NCBI GenBank assembly: GCA_016873225.1 | Contig: VGXS01000013.1 | Span: forward strand, 1 to 64,000 | Origin: Planctomycetota bacterium | Lineage (GTDB): Bacteria; Planctomycetota; Planctomycetia; Gemmatales; Gemmataceae | DNA: 64,000 nucleotides | Direction of reading: 5' to 3' | Part shown: positions 35,438 through 45,000 of the stretch, piece by piece | Layout of the letters: each line of letters starts with the position of its first letter | Position numbering within the stretch: position 1 is the stretch's first letter | Translations under genes and position numbers: made by a program | Notes under the pieces: model-generated | Databases searched by the model: none | The model's input: the letters and a program-made list of their open reading frames with translations, nothing else | Told to the model about the DNA's origin: nothing

Positions 35438-36229
35438 TCACACCTTGCGGAAAGGGGTACTGGCTTCGAAAGTTCCGTCTGGCAGGGGATCAAGGACATA
35501 GTCGCCAAACAGGTTGGGCGACTCCCTTTGAAGAATTCTGAGCATGGCGACGGCGACCTTGCGGATCTCATCCTCGGCGTGCCTGCTGCCGCGCATCTCG
35601 ATGAAGTGCCTCAGGGCACGGGCGTTGGCCGTCACGAAGATCTTGGTCTCGGTGGCGTTGGGCAGAACGCTCCTGGCGGCCTGCCGGGCCTTCTTGCGCC
35701 GGAGGGTGTTGTCGGTTTCGTCGGAAAACCGCTCCGAAAGCCGTGAAACCAATTCCTGGTATCCGGCATGGGCGGCCTCGATGGTTCTCTGCCAGATCGC
35801 GTGGCATTCCGGGTCTTGCGCGATGCAATCGGGCTCGACATATTCCGCGACCGACTCGTCGACATACCGTTGGCTTAGTTGGGAATATCCCATTCCCGCG
35901 CGATGGCGCACCAGTTCGTGAGTGAACGACCGGCTTACCCCCGTGATGACAAAATTCCACACGGCATGCTCAAGGACGGAACCATGTCCCACCTCGAGGA
36001 TGTGCTTGATGTAGGCGTGGTTTCCTCCGGGCCTGGGCCTGGCAAAGCTCATGTAGCAAACACGGCCCGCGACTTCGACGAGCGACTCGGCGGCGACATC
36101 GGTGTCGGTTTGCCAGGCGACCCCATGGTCGGCAAGGAAACGCTCGACTTCCGCCTCATGGCTTTCCTGGCGACCAACGAGGTACACCTCGGGGTCCCGG
36201 AGGATCCTCATCGGATCAACCGAATCCAT
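35438..36229 (-). CDS. thyX: Flavin-dependent thymidylate synthase ThyX
   Basis: 263 aa. ThyX makes dTMP from dUMP with methylene-THF and FAD, using [50 protein letters not shown] is the FAD/dUMP-binding core, and [35 protein letters not shown] is the C-terminal signature. The RHR is separated from the conserved Ser by eight residues, where the usual motif has seven. It uses the cofactor FolD produces and is cotranscribed with rho. Confidence 0.96.
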   Translation of the reverse strand: MDSVDPMRILRDPEVYLVGRQESHEAEVERFLADHGVAWQTDTDVAAESLVEVAGRVCYMSFARPRPGGNHAYIKHILEVGHGSVLEHAVWNFVITGVSRSFTHELVRHRAGMGYSQLSQRYVDESVAEYVEPDCIAQDPECHAIWQRTIEAAHAGYQELVSRLSERFSDETDNTLRRKKARQAARSVLPNATETKIFVTANARALRHFIEMRGSRHAEDEIRKVAVAMLRILQRESPNLFGDYVLDPLPDGTFEASTPFRKV

Positions 36230-36435
36230 TCAAACTTTCCTGGAAAAACCACCTAACTTGGCGGCTGAAGGGTTCGACCCAGCGATTGGGAGGAATTCCC
36301 GGACAACTTATGTACCATCAGTCTTAGGTCCGGGGCCTGTCGAGTCAACGCCAAATCACGGAATGTGCCTGCGTTCGCTCTGGCCGGTGGTTTCCATGGC
36401 CGGAAAACCCGTCATTTCGATCGTTTTCGCCAGAC

Positions 36436-36464
36436 TTGTGAACCCGCCACACTGCCGATATGAT
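36436..36464 (+). promoter_or_regulatory. Promoter of rpmE
   Basis: TTGTGA (36436-36441, four of six) and TATGAT (36459-36464, five of six) are 17 bp apart, 27 bp before the rpmE ATG. It lies in the 262-bp divergent gap between thyX and rpmE. I could not identify the opposing thyX promoter with confidence. Confidence 0.65.
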
Positions 36465-36491
36465 CTTGTTTTGCCGAATGTGGAGGGCGTC

Positions 36492-36722
36492 ATGAAGAAG
36501 AACATCCATCCCGAATACACGGAAGCCACCGTGACCTGCGGTTGCGGCAACAAATTCACCACGCGCAGCACCAAGAAGGCGATCACGGTTGAAATTTGCT
36601 CGGCCTGCCACCCCTTCTTCACCGGAAAGATGAAATTCGTGGACACCACCGGCCGGGTCGAGCGCTTCCAGAAGAAGTACGCCTCCTTCTCCGGCAAGAA
36701 GAAGGCCGAAGTCGCGAAGTAG
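36492..36722 (+). CDS. rpmE: 50S ribosomal protein L31, zinc-binding type
   Basis: 76 aa from ATG at 36492, with GGAGGG just upstream; the track ORF starts far too early. [26 protein letters not shown] with Cys16, Cys18, Cys36 and Cys39 is the zinc form. L31 bridges the two ribosomal subunits. It is followed by a strong terminator and then prfA and prmC, a common rpmE-prfA-prmC association. Confidence 0.96.
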   Translation: MKKNIHPEYTEATVTCGCGNKFTTRSTKKAITVEICSACHPFFTGKMKFVDTTGRVERFQKKYASFSGKKKAEVAK

Positions 36723-36740
36723 GGATTCCAAATCATGGCT

Positions 36741-36777
36741 GCCCGCCCGGGTTTTTCCCGGGCGGGCGCTTTGTTTT
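36741..36777 (+). terminator. Rho-independent terminator after rpmE
   Basis: gcccgcccggg (36741-36751) pairs perfectly with cccgggcgggc (36757-36767) across a ttttt loop, followed by gctttgtttt. It begins 18 bp after the rpmE stop and would separate rpmE from prfA or allow partial read-through. Confidence 0.88.
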
Positions 36778-36806
36778 GATGGTCGGGATCACCGCGGGCG
36801 GAAACC

Positions 36807-37883
36807 ATGATCGAAGCCTTCGAAGTCATGGAAAATCGTCTCAGGGAGGTCGAGTCCCTGCTGCAAGACCCCGCCGTTGCGGGTGACAGGGCCAGGCAGT
36901 CGACACTGTTCCGCGAGCACGGGCTTCTCACGAAAAAACTCGAGCCTTACCGCCGATATCTCAAGGTCTCCTCGAGCCTTTCGGAAGCCCGGGCCTTGGC
37001 GTCGGGCGATGATGCCGAGATGGCCGCCCTCGCGGTTGAGGAGACGGCTTCGCTGGAGGCGGAGGAGTCGGCGCTCAGGCGCTCCCTTGAGGATGTGTTG
37101 ATCGCGGGCGATGATGATTTCGCCAGCTGCATCGTTGAAATTCGCGCCGGAACCGGTGGCGCCGAAGCGGCCCTATTCGCCGGTGACCTATTCCGCATGT
37201 ACACGATGTTCGCCCGCGACCGCCGCTGGCAAGTTGAGGAAGTCTCGTTCCAGCCGGGCGACCAGGGCGGCTTCAAGGAAGTCGTCTTCGGCCTCAAGGG
37301 TGAGGGAGCCTGGGAGGCGATGCGCCACGAGAGCGGAGGCCATCGCGTGCAGCGGGTTCCCGAGACCGAGGCCCAAGGCAGGATCCACACCTCCGCCGCC
37401 ACCGTCGCCGTGCTGCCCGAACCCGACGATGTCCAGGTGGAGATCAGGGACGAGGACATCGAATGGGAGCGGATGCGCGCCGGCGGCGCCGGCGGCCAGC
37501 ATGTGAACAAGACGGAGTCGGCGGTCCGGATCCGCCACATACCGACGGGCATCGAGGTGAAATGCCAGGACGAGCGCAGCCAGCACAAGAATTACGACCG
37601 CGCCATGCGCATCCTCAAGACCCGATTGTTTGAACTCCAGCAGGAAAAACTGCATCAGGAACGATCCCAATTGCGCCGGTCCCAGATTGGCTCGGGTGAC
37701 CGCAACGAGCGGATCCGCACCTACAATTTTCCGCAGAATCGAATCACCGACCACCGCGTCGGGCTCACGCTCCACACCCTCGATCTCGTGATGGAAGGCC
37801 AATTGTCCGAACTGTTCTCGCAACTGGCGGAGCACGACCGCAAGGAAAGGCTCGCGCGCCTTTCCGCCGGTGAATCGTCATGA
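36807..37883 (+). CDS. prfA: Peptide chain release factor 1
   Basis: 358 aa, normal length. The stop-codon-reading tripeptide lies in [18 protein letters not shown] (PET at 185-187, the RF1 P-x-T form), and the catalytic GGQ at 229-231 is in [26 protein letters not shown]. It reads UAA and UAG. The stop overlaps the prmC start by 4 bp, coupling the factor to the enzyme that methylates its GGQ glutamine. Confidence 0.98.
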   Translation: MIEAFEVMENRLREVESLLQDPAVAGDRARQSTLFREHGLLTKKLEPYRRYLKVSSSLSEARALASGDDAEMAALAVEETASLEAEESALRRSLEDVLIAGDDDFASCIVEIRAGTGGAEAALFAGDLFRMYTMFARDRRWQVEEVSFQPGDQGGFKEVVFGLKGEGAWEAMRHESGGHRVQRVPETEAQGRIHTSAATVAVLPEPDDVQVEIRDEDIEWERMRAGGAGGQHVNKTESAVRIRHIPTGIEVKCQDERSQHKNYDRAMRILKTRLFELQQEKLHQERSQLRRSQIGSGDRNERIRTYNFPQNRITDHRVGLTLHTLDLVMEGQLSELFSQLAEHDRKERLARLSAGESS

Positions 37884-38746
37884 GTTCCGATCCGTCCGAA
37901 TGGACGATCGGCCGCCTCCTGGAATGGACTTCCCGTAAGCTGGCCGAATCGGGTGTTTCCGAGGCCCGGCTTGAGGCCGAGATGATGCTTGCCAAGGCCA
38001 TCGGCGGCCGGCGCATCGACCTCTACGCCCAGCATGGCAGGAACGCCACGGAAGAGGAGAGAACGCGCTTTCGCGACATGGTGCGCAGGAGACTCGACCA
38101 CGAGCCTGTCGCCTACATCGTGGGCAAGCGGGAATTTTACGCCTTGGAGTTCAAGGTTGACTCGCGTGTTCTCGTTCCCAGGCATGAGACGGAACTGGTG
38201 GTTGACGAGGCGAGGGCCTGCCTGCGAGGTAAGGCCTCGCCGTTGGTGGTGGATGTGGGCACCGGGTCGGGAGCGATCCTCCTCTCGGTGCTGAGCCAGA
38301 TTCCCACGGCCAGGGGAATCGGAATCGACCTATCCGGCGGAGCCATTGAGGTTGCCCACGACAACGCGCGCGCGCTTGGAATGTCCGGGCGGGTCGAATG
38401 GGTGAACGGTTCGCTGCTCGAGGCGCTTCCGGGGGGAATCACGCCCCATGCCATCACCGCCAACCTGCCCTACATTCCCGGCGGGGAGATCGACCTGTTG
38501 GCTCCGGAGGTGAGGCGCGAACCCCGCATCGCCCTGGATGGCGGGCCGGATGGCCTGAGCCTGGTGCGGGCCCTGGCCGGGCAGTCGGAGGCGGTCCTGC
38601 CGCCGGGAGGGCACCTGATCCAGGAAGTGGGGGCCGGCCAGGCGGAGGGGGTTTCCCGCTGGCTGTCGGAGCGGGGCTGGCGGGTGAAGCCGGCCATTCG
38701 CGACGGCGGCGGGCACTGGCGCGTCGTGAGCGCCTCCCGTCCCTGA
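37880..38746 (+). CDS. prmC: Release factor N5-glutamine methyltransferase PrmC
   Basis: 288 aa. The SAM-binding motif [12 protein letters not shown] is at 124-135 and the catalytic tetrapeptide at 195-198 reads NLPY where NPPY is most common. The N-terminal helical domain ([25 protein letters not shown]) recognises the release factor. It methylates Gln of GGQ in RF1 and RF2. Start overlaps prfA (ATGA). Confidence 0.96.
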   Translation: MSSDPSEWTIGRLLEWTSRKLAESGVSEARLEAEMMLAKAIGGRRIDLYAQHGRNATEEERTRFRDMVRRRLDHEPVAYIVGKREFYALEFKVDSRVLVPRHETELVVDEARACLRGKASPLVVDVGTGSGAILLSVLSQIPTARGIGIDLSGGAIEVAHDNARALGMSGRVEWVNGSLLEALPGGITPHAITANLPYIPGGEIDLLAPEVRREPRIALDGGPDGLSLVRALAGQSEAVLPPGGHLIQEVGAGQAEGVSRWLSERGWRVKPAIRDGGGHWRVVSASRP

Positions 38747-38753
38747 GGCCATC

Positions 38754-39230
38754 CTAGTCCATCGTGTACACGGAATTCGGATCCAGTTCGTGGCGAATTT
38801 CATCAACGGGATCCTTCCGGCCCGCACCCTTGTAAAGTGTGTCCGGAAAGTTGTAAACGATCCCATCGACGCCGCCGATGTTCCTGTATCCGTGGATAAC
38901 CCGGGGTGGCACGATCACCAGCATCGGCCTTGAGGCGCCGACCACCTCTCGCTGGATCACCCCGAAGGTGGGGGATCCGGGCCTGGAGTCCCACAGGACA
39001 AGTTCAAAGTCCGATGGGCCGATGAAGCAGAAGCAGTCCGACTGGCCGGCGTGCTCGTGCGGTCCGCGCGCGACACCGGTCGAGGTTTGCGAGACATAGC
39101 CCATGAGGGGCGAATAACCCGCCGGCAATTCGTCGGCCCGGAACATCTCGGCGAGCCATCCCCTGGAATCGCCGTGGGTTTTCAGCGGTTTCCAGAACAG
39201 GTTGGAGATGATTCCCGGTGTGAAGGCCAT
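38754..39230 (-). CDS. dTDP-4-dehydrorhamnose 3,5-epimerase-like cupin
   Basis: 158 aa from ATG at 39230; the track ORF extends into the neighbour. The cupin fold includes the His pair in ARGPHEHAGQSD and the C-terminal VPPRVIHGYRNIGG segment, similar to RmlC/WxcM-like proteins that epimerise or isomerise nucleotide sugars. It begins 4 bp after the manA-like stop and is the last of four genes of a polysaccharide export operon. The exact substrate cannot be read. Confidence 0.75.
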   Translation of the reverse strand: MAFTPGIISNLFWKPLKTHGDSRGWLAEMFRADELPAGYSPLMGYVSQTSTGVARGPHEHAGQSDCFCFIGPSDFELVLWDSRPGSPTFGVIQREVVGASRPMLVIVPPRVIHGYRNIGGVDGIVYNFPDTLYKGAGRKDPVDEIRHELDPNSVYTMD

Positions 39231-39234
39231 GGAT

Positions 39235-40230
39235 TCAGGCGCCCTGCCGGCCGGGATCAACCGCGAGAACCAGGGATGACGGCCCCTCGGGTTCCCAGGT
39301 CCAGGGACCGGCGTTCCTCGGAAGAATGGCGGTGTGGCCCGCCGCGAGGATCTCGCCGCGGGTCCGGCCCCTGAGCGTTCCCCGGCCCGACACGGCGAAG
39401 ACGGCGCCCAGCCTTCCCGCGACCGGCAGGTCGGCGGGCGATTTTCCAGCCACATGATGGAGTTGGAAATAAGGGCAATCAACCATCGGCTCGATCGTGG
39501 TCGACCTGCCATCGCCCCCGTGGTTTGCCGGCATGACGGGATGGACGGGACCGCGGCGCCAATCGATGCAGGCGATCGATTCCTCAAGGTGCAACTGCCG
39601 GCCCTTTCCCGAGGCATCGACGCGGTTCCAGTCGAAGAGCCGGAAGGTGGCGTCGGAGGTCTGCTGGATCTCCGCCATGAGGACGCCGCCGCCGACGGCA
39701 TGGACCGTCCCGGCGGGCAGGTAGAGGCATTCACCGGGCCTGGGCGTGAAGGAGTGGAGGCACTCGGCGATGGTGCCCTTGGCCGCGGTCGCCCGGATGT
39801 CGGCGGCGGTCACGCCGGGTAGAAGGCCTGCCCATACCTTGGCGTTCGGTCCGGCATCGATGATGAACCAAGCCTCGTTTTTCGGCCCCTCGCCGGGCCA
39901 GAGAGTCCTTGCCTTTTCAGCGTCGGGATGCACCTGCACCGATAACCAATCATGGCAGTCCAGCCACTTGAGCAACCATGGAAACCGTTCCGCCTCCGGG
40001 GCGCCCACGATTTCATCGACGTGATTTTCCATCAAGGAACGGAGGCATTTCCCGCGGGCCGAACCGGACAGGCAAACGCTTGAGTGGCGGGGATGATCGC
40101 TCACCTCCCACGCCTCGCCATAGGACTGTCCGTCGGGAAGGGGCTTGCCGAGGCGCGATTCCAGCGCCCTTCCGCCCCAGACCATCGCGCGGGGCGAGGA
40201 TTCAAAAATCAGGGGACCTGTGCTGGGCAT
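39235..40230 (-). CDS. manA: Mannose-6-phosphate isomerase (type I-like, ManA)
   Basis: 331 aa. Zinc ligands of the family are visible: Gln99 and His101 in QVHPD, Glu119 in KNEAW, and His177 in PAGTVHAVG. ManA links fructose-6-phosphate with mannose-6-phosphate, feeding GDP-mannose and surface polysaccharide synthesis. The compact size is that of the short bacterial form. It lies between wzt and the RmlC-like gene in one operon. Confidence 0.88.
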   Translation of the reverse strand: MPSTGPLIFESSPRAMVWGGRALESRLGKPLPDGQSYGEAWEVSDHPRHSSVCLSGSARGKCLRSLMENHVDEIVGAPEAERFPWLLKWLDCHDWLSVQVHPDAEKARTLWPGEGPKNEAWFIIDAGPNAKVWAGLLPGVTAADIRATAAKGTIAECLHSFTPRPGECLYLPAGTVHAVGGGVLMAEIQQTSDATFRLFDWNRVDASGKGRQLHLEESIACIDWRRGPVHPVMPANHGGDGRSTTIEPMVDCPYFQLHHVAGKSPADLPVAGRLGAVFAVSGRGTLRGRTRGEILAAGHTAILPRNAGPWTWEPEGPSSLVLAVDPGRQGA

Positions 40231-40248
40231 GGATGGATCCCGAAAAAG

Positions 40249-41040
40249 TCAGGCGGCGCTGAGGACCGTGCCGCCCGGCTTGGCCTTGCCCGTGGAAGCG
40301 GCGATTCGCGTCCATTCCTTGTACGCGGGAATGATCTCCCCGGCGGATCCAACCTGCCGCACCTTGCCGTGCTCAAGCCAGATGATGCGGTTGCAAAGCT
40401 CGGCCGTTCTCTCAAGGTCGTGGCTCACCATGACCATGAGGTGGGCTTTCGCGATTGTGGCGCGCATCCTTTCGAATGCCTTGGCCTGAAACGCCATGTC
40501 GCCGGCGGCCAAGACCTCGTCCACCAGCAGAACCTCCGGATCAATCGCCGTCGCGATGCTGAAGGCAAGCCTCACGCGCATACCCGAGGAATAAAATCTC
40601 ACGGGCATCTCAAGGAACTCGCCTAATTCGCTGAAGTCCGCGATCTCCTGGAGCTTGTTGTCCACGCTCCTGGGTGTTTCACCTTGGAGATAACAGCGGA
40701 ACCGGATGTTCTCCCAGCCCGTGGCTTCCTGTTCAAATCCCAAGGCGATGTCGAAAAGGGACGAAATTCGCCCGGCAACCTTCCGGCTACCGTTGCTTGG
40801 CTGGTAAATGCCGGCGATCAACCTAAGGAGCGTGCTTTTGCCGGCGCCGTTATGGCCGATGATGCCTAGCCGTTCCCCGTCGTTCACTTCCAGCGAAATG
40901 TCGTCGAGCGCCTGCACCTGCTTGGGCATCCTGTAGTGCTTGCGGAAAAAGCCCCCCACCAGGATGTCCTTGAGGTTGTAACCGGAGTCCTGCTTCACCA
41001 TGAAGGCAAGGCTGACATTTTTAAGCGAGATGTTGGCCAT
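40249..41040 (-). CDS. wzt: Polysaccharide ABC exporter ATP-binding protein, Wzt-type
   Basis: 263 aa. Walker A GHNGAGKST, the signature YSSGMRVRLAFSIA and Walker B EVLLVDEVLAAGD are intact, with the MVMVSHDLERTAELCNRIIWLEHGKV H-loop region. The N terminus (FMVKQDSGYNLKDILVGG) resembles Wzt/TagH-type proteins that export O-antigen or teichoic acid. It has no C-terminal carbohydrate-binding domain, so it probably belongs to the kind that exports an uncapped chain. Pairs with the permease 18 bp upstream. Confidence 0.88.
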   Translation of the reverse strand: MANISLKNVSLAFMVKQDSGYNLKDILVGGFFRKHYRMPKQVQALDDISLEVNDGERLGIIGHNGAGKSTLLRLIAGIYQPSNGSRKVAGRISSLFDIALGFEQEATGWENIRFRCYLQGETPRSVDNKLQEIADFSELGEFLEMPVRFYSSGMRVRLAFSIATAIDPEVLLVDEVLAAGDMAFQAKAFERMRATIAKAHLMVMVSHDLERTAELCNRIIWLEHGKVRQVGSAGEIIPAYKEWTRIAASTGKAKPGGTVLSAA

Positions 41041-41058
41041 GTTCCCCGGGGTTTCCTG

Positions 41059-41841
41059 TCACAGGAAAAAGATCAGCCTTGATTCCCGTTGCCGCAAGTT
41101 GAGCGCCGCCAGGAGGAAGAAGCCCCCGGCGATGATGGTGGCGAGGCCGTACATCTCAACCGATGGCACCTCATGAGTGAGCAGGGGCGTGCGAACCAGC
41201 GTGAGGAACGGGACGATCGGGTTGGCGTTGACGAGCCAACTCAGTCCCTTCTCCCTGAGTAGCTGTTCCGGGTACCAGATTGGAGTGAGATACATGAGGA
41301 TTTGTAGCGCGACTTCTGTGATATGTTTTACATCACGAAAATAAACATTTAATATACCGAGCAAGCAAGATATGGACCAGCCCATAATCATGATGAGCAG
41401 CAGGGATGGGACAAGGCTCAAAAGTGGAAGGATGCCAGGAAAACCCGTTCCCCAAATCGAAAGTGCGATGGCCAAAGACAATGCGATGAGCAGATGAAAT
41501 GTATTGGCGAGCATAAGACGAATTGGATATATCGCCATGGGTGCTGGATGCTGTCGAATATAGGCCTCGGCTTGATGAAATATATAGCAGCCCATAGAGG
41601 TGCACTGGGAGAAAAAGCTCCAAAGCGTCAGGCCTGTCATCACATAGGGGGCAAATGAGGCGATTTCCTGGTGAAACAATGTAGCGGAAACCCCGCAAAA
41701 AACCGTTGTCATGGCGATGGGCTGGATCAGCGACCATCCCATGCCCAATGCCGAACCACGGTACTTGGCCCGCAAATCCATGCGCACCAAGGACATCCAG
41801 AAAAAACGCGTGCGCCAAATCTCGTTCAGGTAATCGGTCAT
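41059..41841 (-). CDS. wzm: Polysaccharide ABC exporter permease, Wzm-type
   Basis: 260 aa from ATG at 41841, the best-fitting start; the track's start at 42198 would cross into the divergent gene's upstream region. Six hydrophobic segments follow the amphipathic DYLNEIWRTRFFWMSLVRMDLRAKYRGSALGMGWSLIQP, the ABC-2 exporter signature. The stretch from about 41280 to 41650 is noticeably richer in A and T than its surroundings, including the neighbouring wzt, consistent with transfer or relaxed selection. Confidence 0.85.
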   Translation of the reverse strand: MTDYLNEIWRTRFFWMSLVRMDLRAKYRGSALGMGWSLIQPIAMTTVFCGVSATLFHQEIASFAPYVMTGLTLWSFFSQCTSMGCYIFHQAEAYIRQHPAPMAIYPIRLMLANTFHLLIALSLAIALSIWGTGFPGILPLLSLVPSLLLIMIMGWSISCLLGILNVYFRDVKHITEVALQILMYLTPIWYPEQLLREKGLSWLVNANPIVPFLTLVRTPLLTHEVPSVEMYGLATIIAGGFFLLAALNLRQRESRLIFFL

Positions 41842-42098
41842 GGCACTCCATATTCGTCGCAACGCCGTGGGAAAGGTTAATCCGGCCAATTGGGATGAAT
41901 CAACTGAAGCCGCCAAAGGCAACTTGAAAGGAATAATCGTCAAATGATCGCTTGCTTGACTTGTCCGGGCTTCTGGATTCCTTGCCTTGCATCCAATTGT
42001 CAGAAACAATTCCCAAAGAAGCGCAATTTTCGTTTGCTCCGGCGTATGGATGTTGGACAAACAGCATTCCGCACCCTCCAAATGCTCGAGGTGGCACC
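41842..42098. other. Divergent intergenic region between wzm and the VWA gene
   Basis: 257 bp between divergent start codons, of lower GC than the surrounding genes. It should hold promoters for both directions; TTGACT at 41956-41961 is a good -35 but no matching -10 is found. Several track ORFs here are shadows. Confidence 0.4.
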
Positions 42099-45000
42099 AT
42101 GACAAATCGCAAATTTCTTGCCTGCACGCTTGGACTTTTCGGAGTTGGCGCCGCCTTGGTTGGCCTGAGGGTGATGGGCGACCCGACCCGCGCCGCAAAG
42201 GAACGGCGGATTTCGGTGGTTTCCCCCATTCAGGAAAAGCTCGACGAAGAAAACGGCATTTCCAGATTCACCAACCAACCCGCCATTGGCTACACCACGG
42301 CCCAGGGCGAGGCACTGGTTGCCATTCAGATCAAGCCGGAAATTCCCTCGCAACTGCTGCCCCGTGATGTGGTTCTTGTTGTCGACACATCAGCCAGCCA
42401 GGCGCAAGGTCCGCTGGCCAGTTCATCCAGGATCGCGCGGGCTTTTGTCAAGCATCTCCAGCCAACCGATCGCATCGGGCTGGTTACAGCCAATCTCGAC
42501 CCAACCCTTCTAACGCGGGGTCTGGTGACGCCCGCCGAGGCCGCCCAGGCGCTTGACAAGCTCGACCAGGAATATGCCAGCGGCGCCACGAATGTGCCCA
42601 AGGCTGTCGAGGCTGCCGCAGGAATGCTGGAACTCAATCATGAGCGTTCCAGGTCGGTCGTTTTTCTTGGAGACGGCATCAGTTTGGCGAGCCCGCTTGA
42701 CGGGTCCGACCGGGCCAAAGTGGTGGACGACCTGGTTCGTCGGCAGGTTCCCTTGATCACCATCCCGATGGGAGCCCGCATGGATCCCACCAATCTTCAC
42801 GGCTTGGCGACCGGCACGGGAGGCAAGTGCGTTCGTATTCGCCAGGGAGACGCGCCCGAGGCCGTGGCGGAACGAGTCAGGCTTGCGGTGGATTCCCCGG
42901 TCCACTACCCCGTTTCCATCAAGGTTATCGATGGCGTCAAGGAACTCTATCCTTCCAAGCTGCCTCCATTGCGGGCGGATTCTCCAACGCTCGTCGTGGG
43001 CACAATCGCGCCGGGCAGCAAGCAAATTGAAATTGCGATTGGTGGAACATGCCGAGGCGCCGAGCGGGCCCTATCGGTGCGTCACGCCACCCCCCCCCAT
43101 GAGGTGGAGAATTTCTTCCTCGGCAGGATGGTGGCCGAATGGCGCGACGCCAAGGATGCGCCCGCCATGGTGCAGGCCGACCGCGCCTTGGCGTTGGCGT
43201 CCGCCCAAGGCAGGCTGGACAGGGAGGAAACGCTGGCCAAGGGTAATTTCGCGCTCAGCGTCGGCCGGGTCGAAGCGGCATCGCGGTTTTTCACCGAGGC
43301 GCGGAAGATCGATCCTTCGAACCTTGAGGCGGCTCAGGGCCTCAAGCTTGCCGGCAAGGTGATGGAAGGTTCGGTTTCCCGCGACCAACTGATGAAGTCA
43401 ATGACCCAGATCAACGCGCTGATTCAGGATGCGGCCAAGCCCGGTGCCAAGCCGGCCGATGGCGGCGCGCCCGGAGTCGAGGCTGATTTCCTGGAAAAGC
43501 AGAAGCAACTCGCGGAGATCACGCTCCAGAAGCGCGAGGGCGAGATCAAGGCCGCGCTCAGCGAGGCTAGCCGCGCCACCGGGACCGATGCCATCAGCCA
43601 AGCCAAGGAAAGCCTCAAGCAGCAACTGAATGGGCTGCAAAACGATCCGAATGTCCGCGAGGACAAGCGCAGGCAGCTCAGCAACCAGATTGAGTCACGC
43701 CTCAGGGAACTTGACAAGCGGGGCCAAACGGCGGAACGCGAGGAGCGCGAGCGCCAAATTGCCCAGATCGCCCTTGAGGAGCGTCGCAAGGAGGAACGAA
43801 GCCTCGCGGCTCAGCAGGACCGCGTCAAGGAAAGGTTGAGGCAGTTCCATGCACTCATGAACCAGGCACGCGAGGAACTGGCGCAGCAGCAGGCCCAGAA
43901 AATTCGCGAGGATCTCGTCAACCAGGGCCTCGAGGTTCCGCCCGCTGTCACGGCCGCTTATGCGATCTCACAGCGTGGATATTACCTGCGCAACTTGCAG
44001 GATCTTGTGCGCGTTCGCGAAGACAAGTGGCTGGCGGTGCTTTACGAGGTTGAGCGCAGCCATGTGCCTTTCCCCGATGAACCGCCAATCACCTTCCCCG
44101 ATGCTTCCAGCCCCGTGATCAAGGGCCGCTACAAGGATTGGGCCGACTTGTCCAAGAAGCGCATCGACAAGTACGACACCCAGGGGTTCGGCTCGAACAC
44201 CCCCGAAGCGACCATGAAGCTTCGCGACACAATGAGCCGTGTCATTGATTATCCGGGGCTAGATGTGGCCACGGCCAAGGTCAGTGAGGAACTCGATCGC
44301 CTTGGCAAGGAACACAACATCAGCTTCGAGTTCAATGAGGCTGCCTTCCGCGCCGCCGGCATCGAGAAGGTTCGCGACTCTGAAATCGGCGACCCCATTC
44401 CCCGCATGCGCGCCACCTTGGGCACCATCGTTCGCAAGCTGATCGCGCGCATCAAGAACAACTCCCCCGAGGGCGCGGCCACCTATGTGATTCGACGCGA
44501 CAATGTCGAGATCACCACGAGCCAATTCCAACTGCTCGACAAGGTGGCGAGGGCCTACCCGGTTGCCGATATCGTCTACGGAGCGCCCAACTCCTTTGCC
44601 CAGAGTTCTGTCATCCAGCAGTCAACGCTCTTCGGGTTCGGTGGCAGCTACGGCTTCGCCGGGCAGTCGGCCCAGAACTCGTTCAACGGTATTGGAGCGC
44701 TCAACGGCCTCGGCCAAGTGGGCGCGGCTGGCGCCGCGATGCTGGGCGTGATTGGTGCCGCTGGCCAGGCCGGCGCCATCGGCGGCGCCCTCGGCGGCAA
44801 CCAAATCGGCGGGCAATTGGGCGTTGGCGCTGTCGGCAACGCCGGCATGCAAGGCCAAGTGGGCCAGTTCGGCCAAAATGGCGGGCTTTCATCCCTCGGC
44901 CAGTTCGGAAATGTCGGCGGCCAATTCGGACTGCAGGGCGGCAACTACGCCGACACCCTGGTGACGACGATCCGTGAACTCGTCGGCCGCAGGTCGGATT

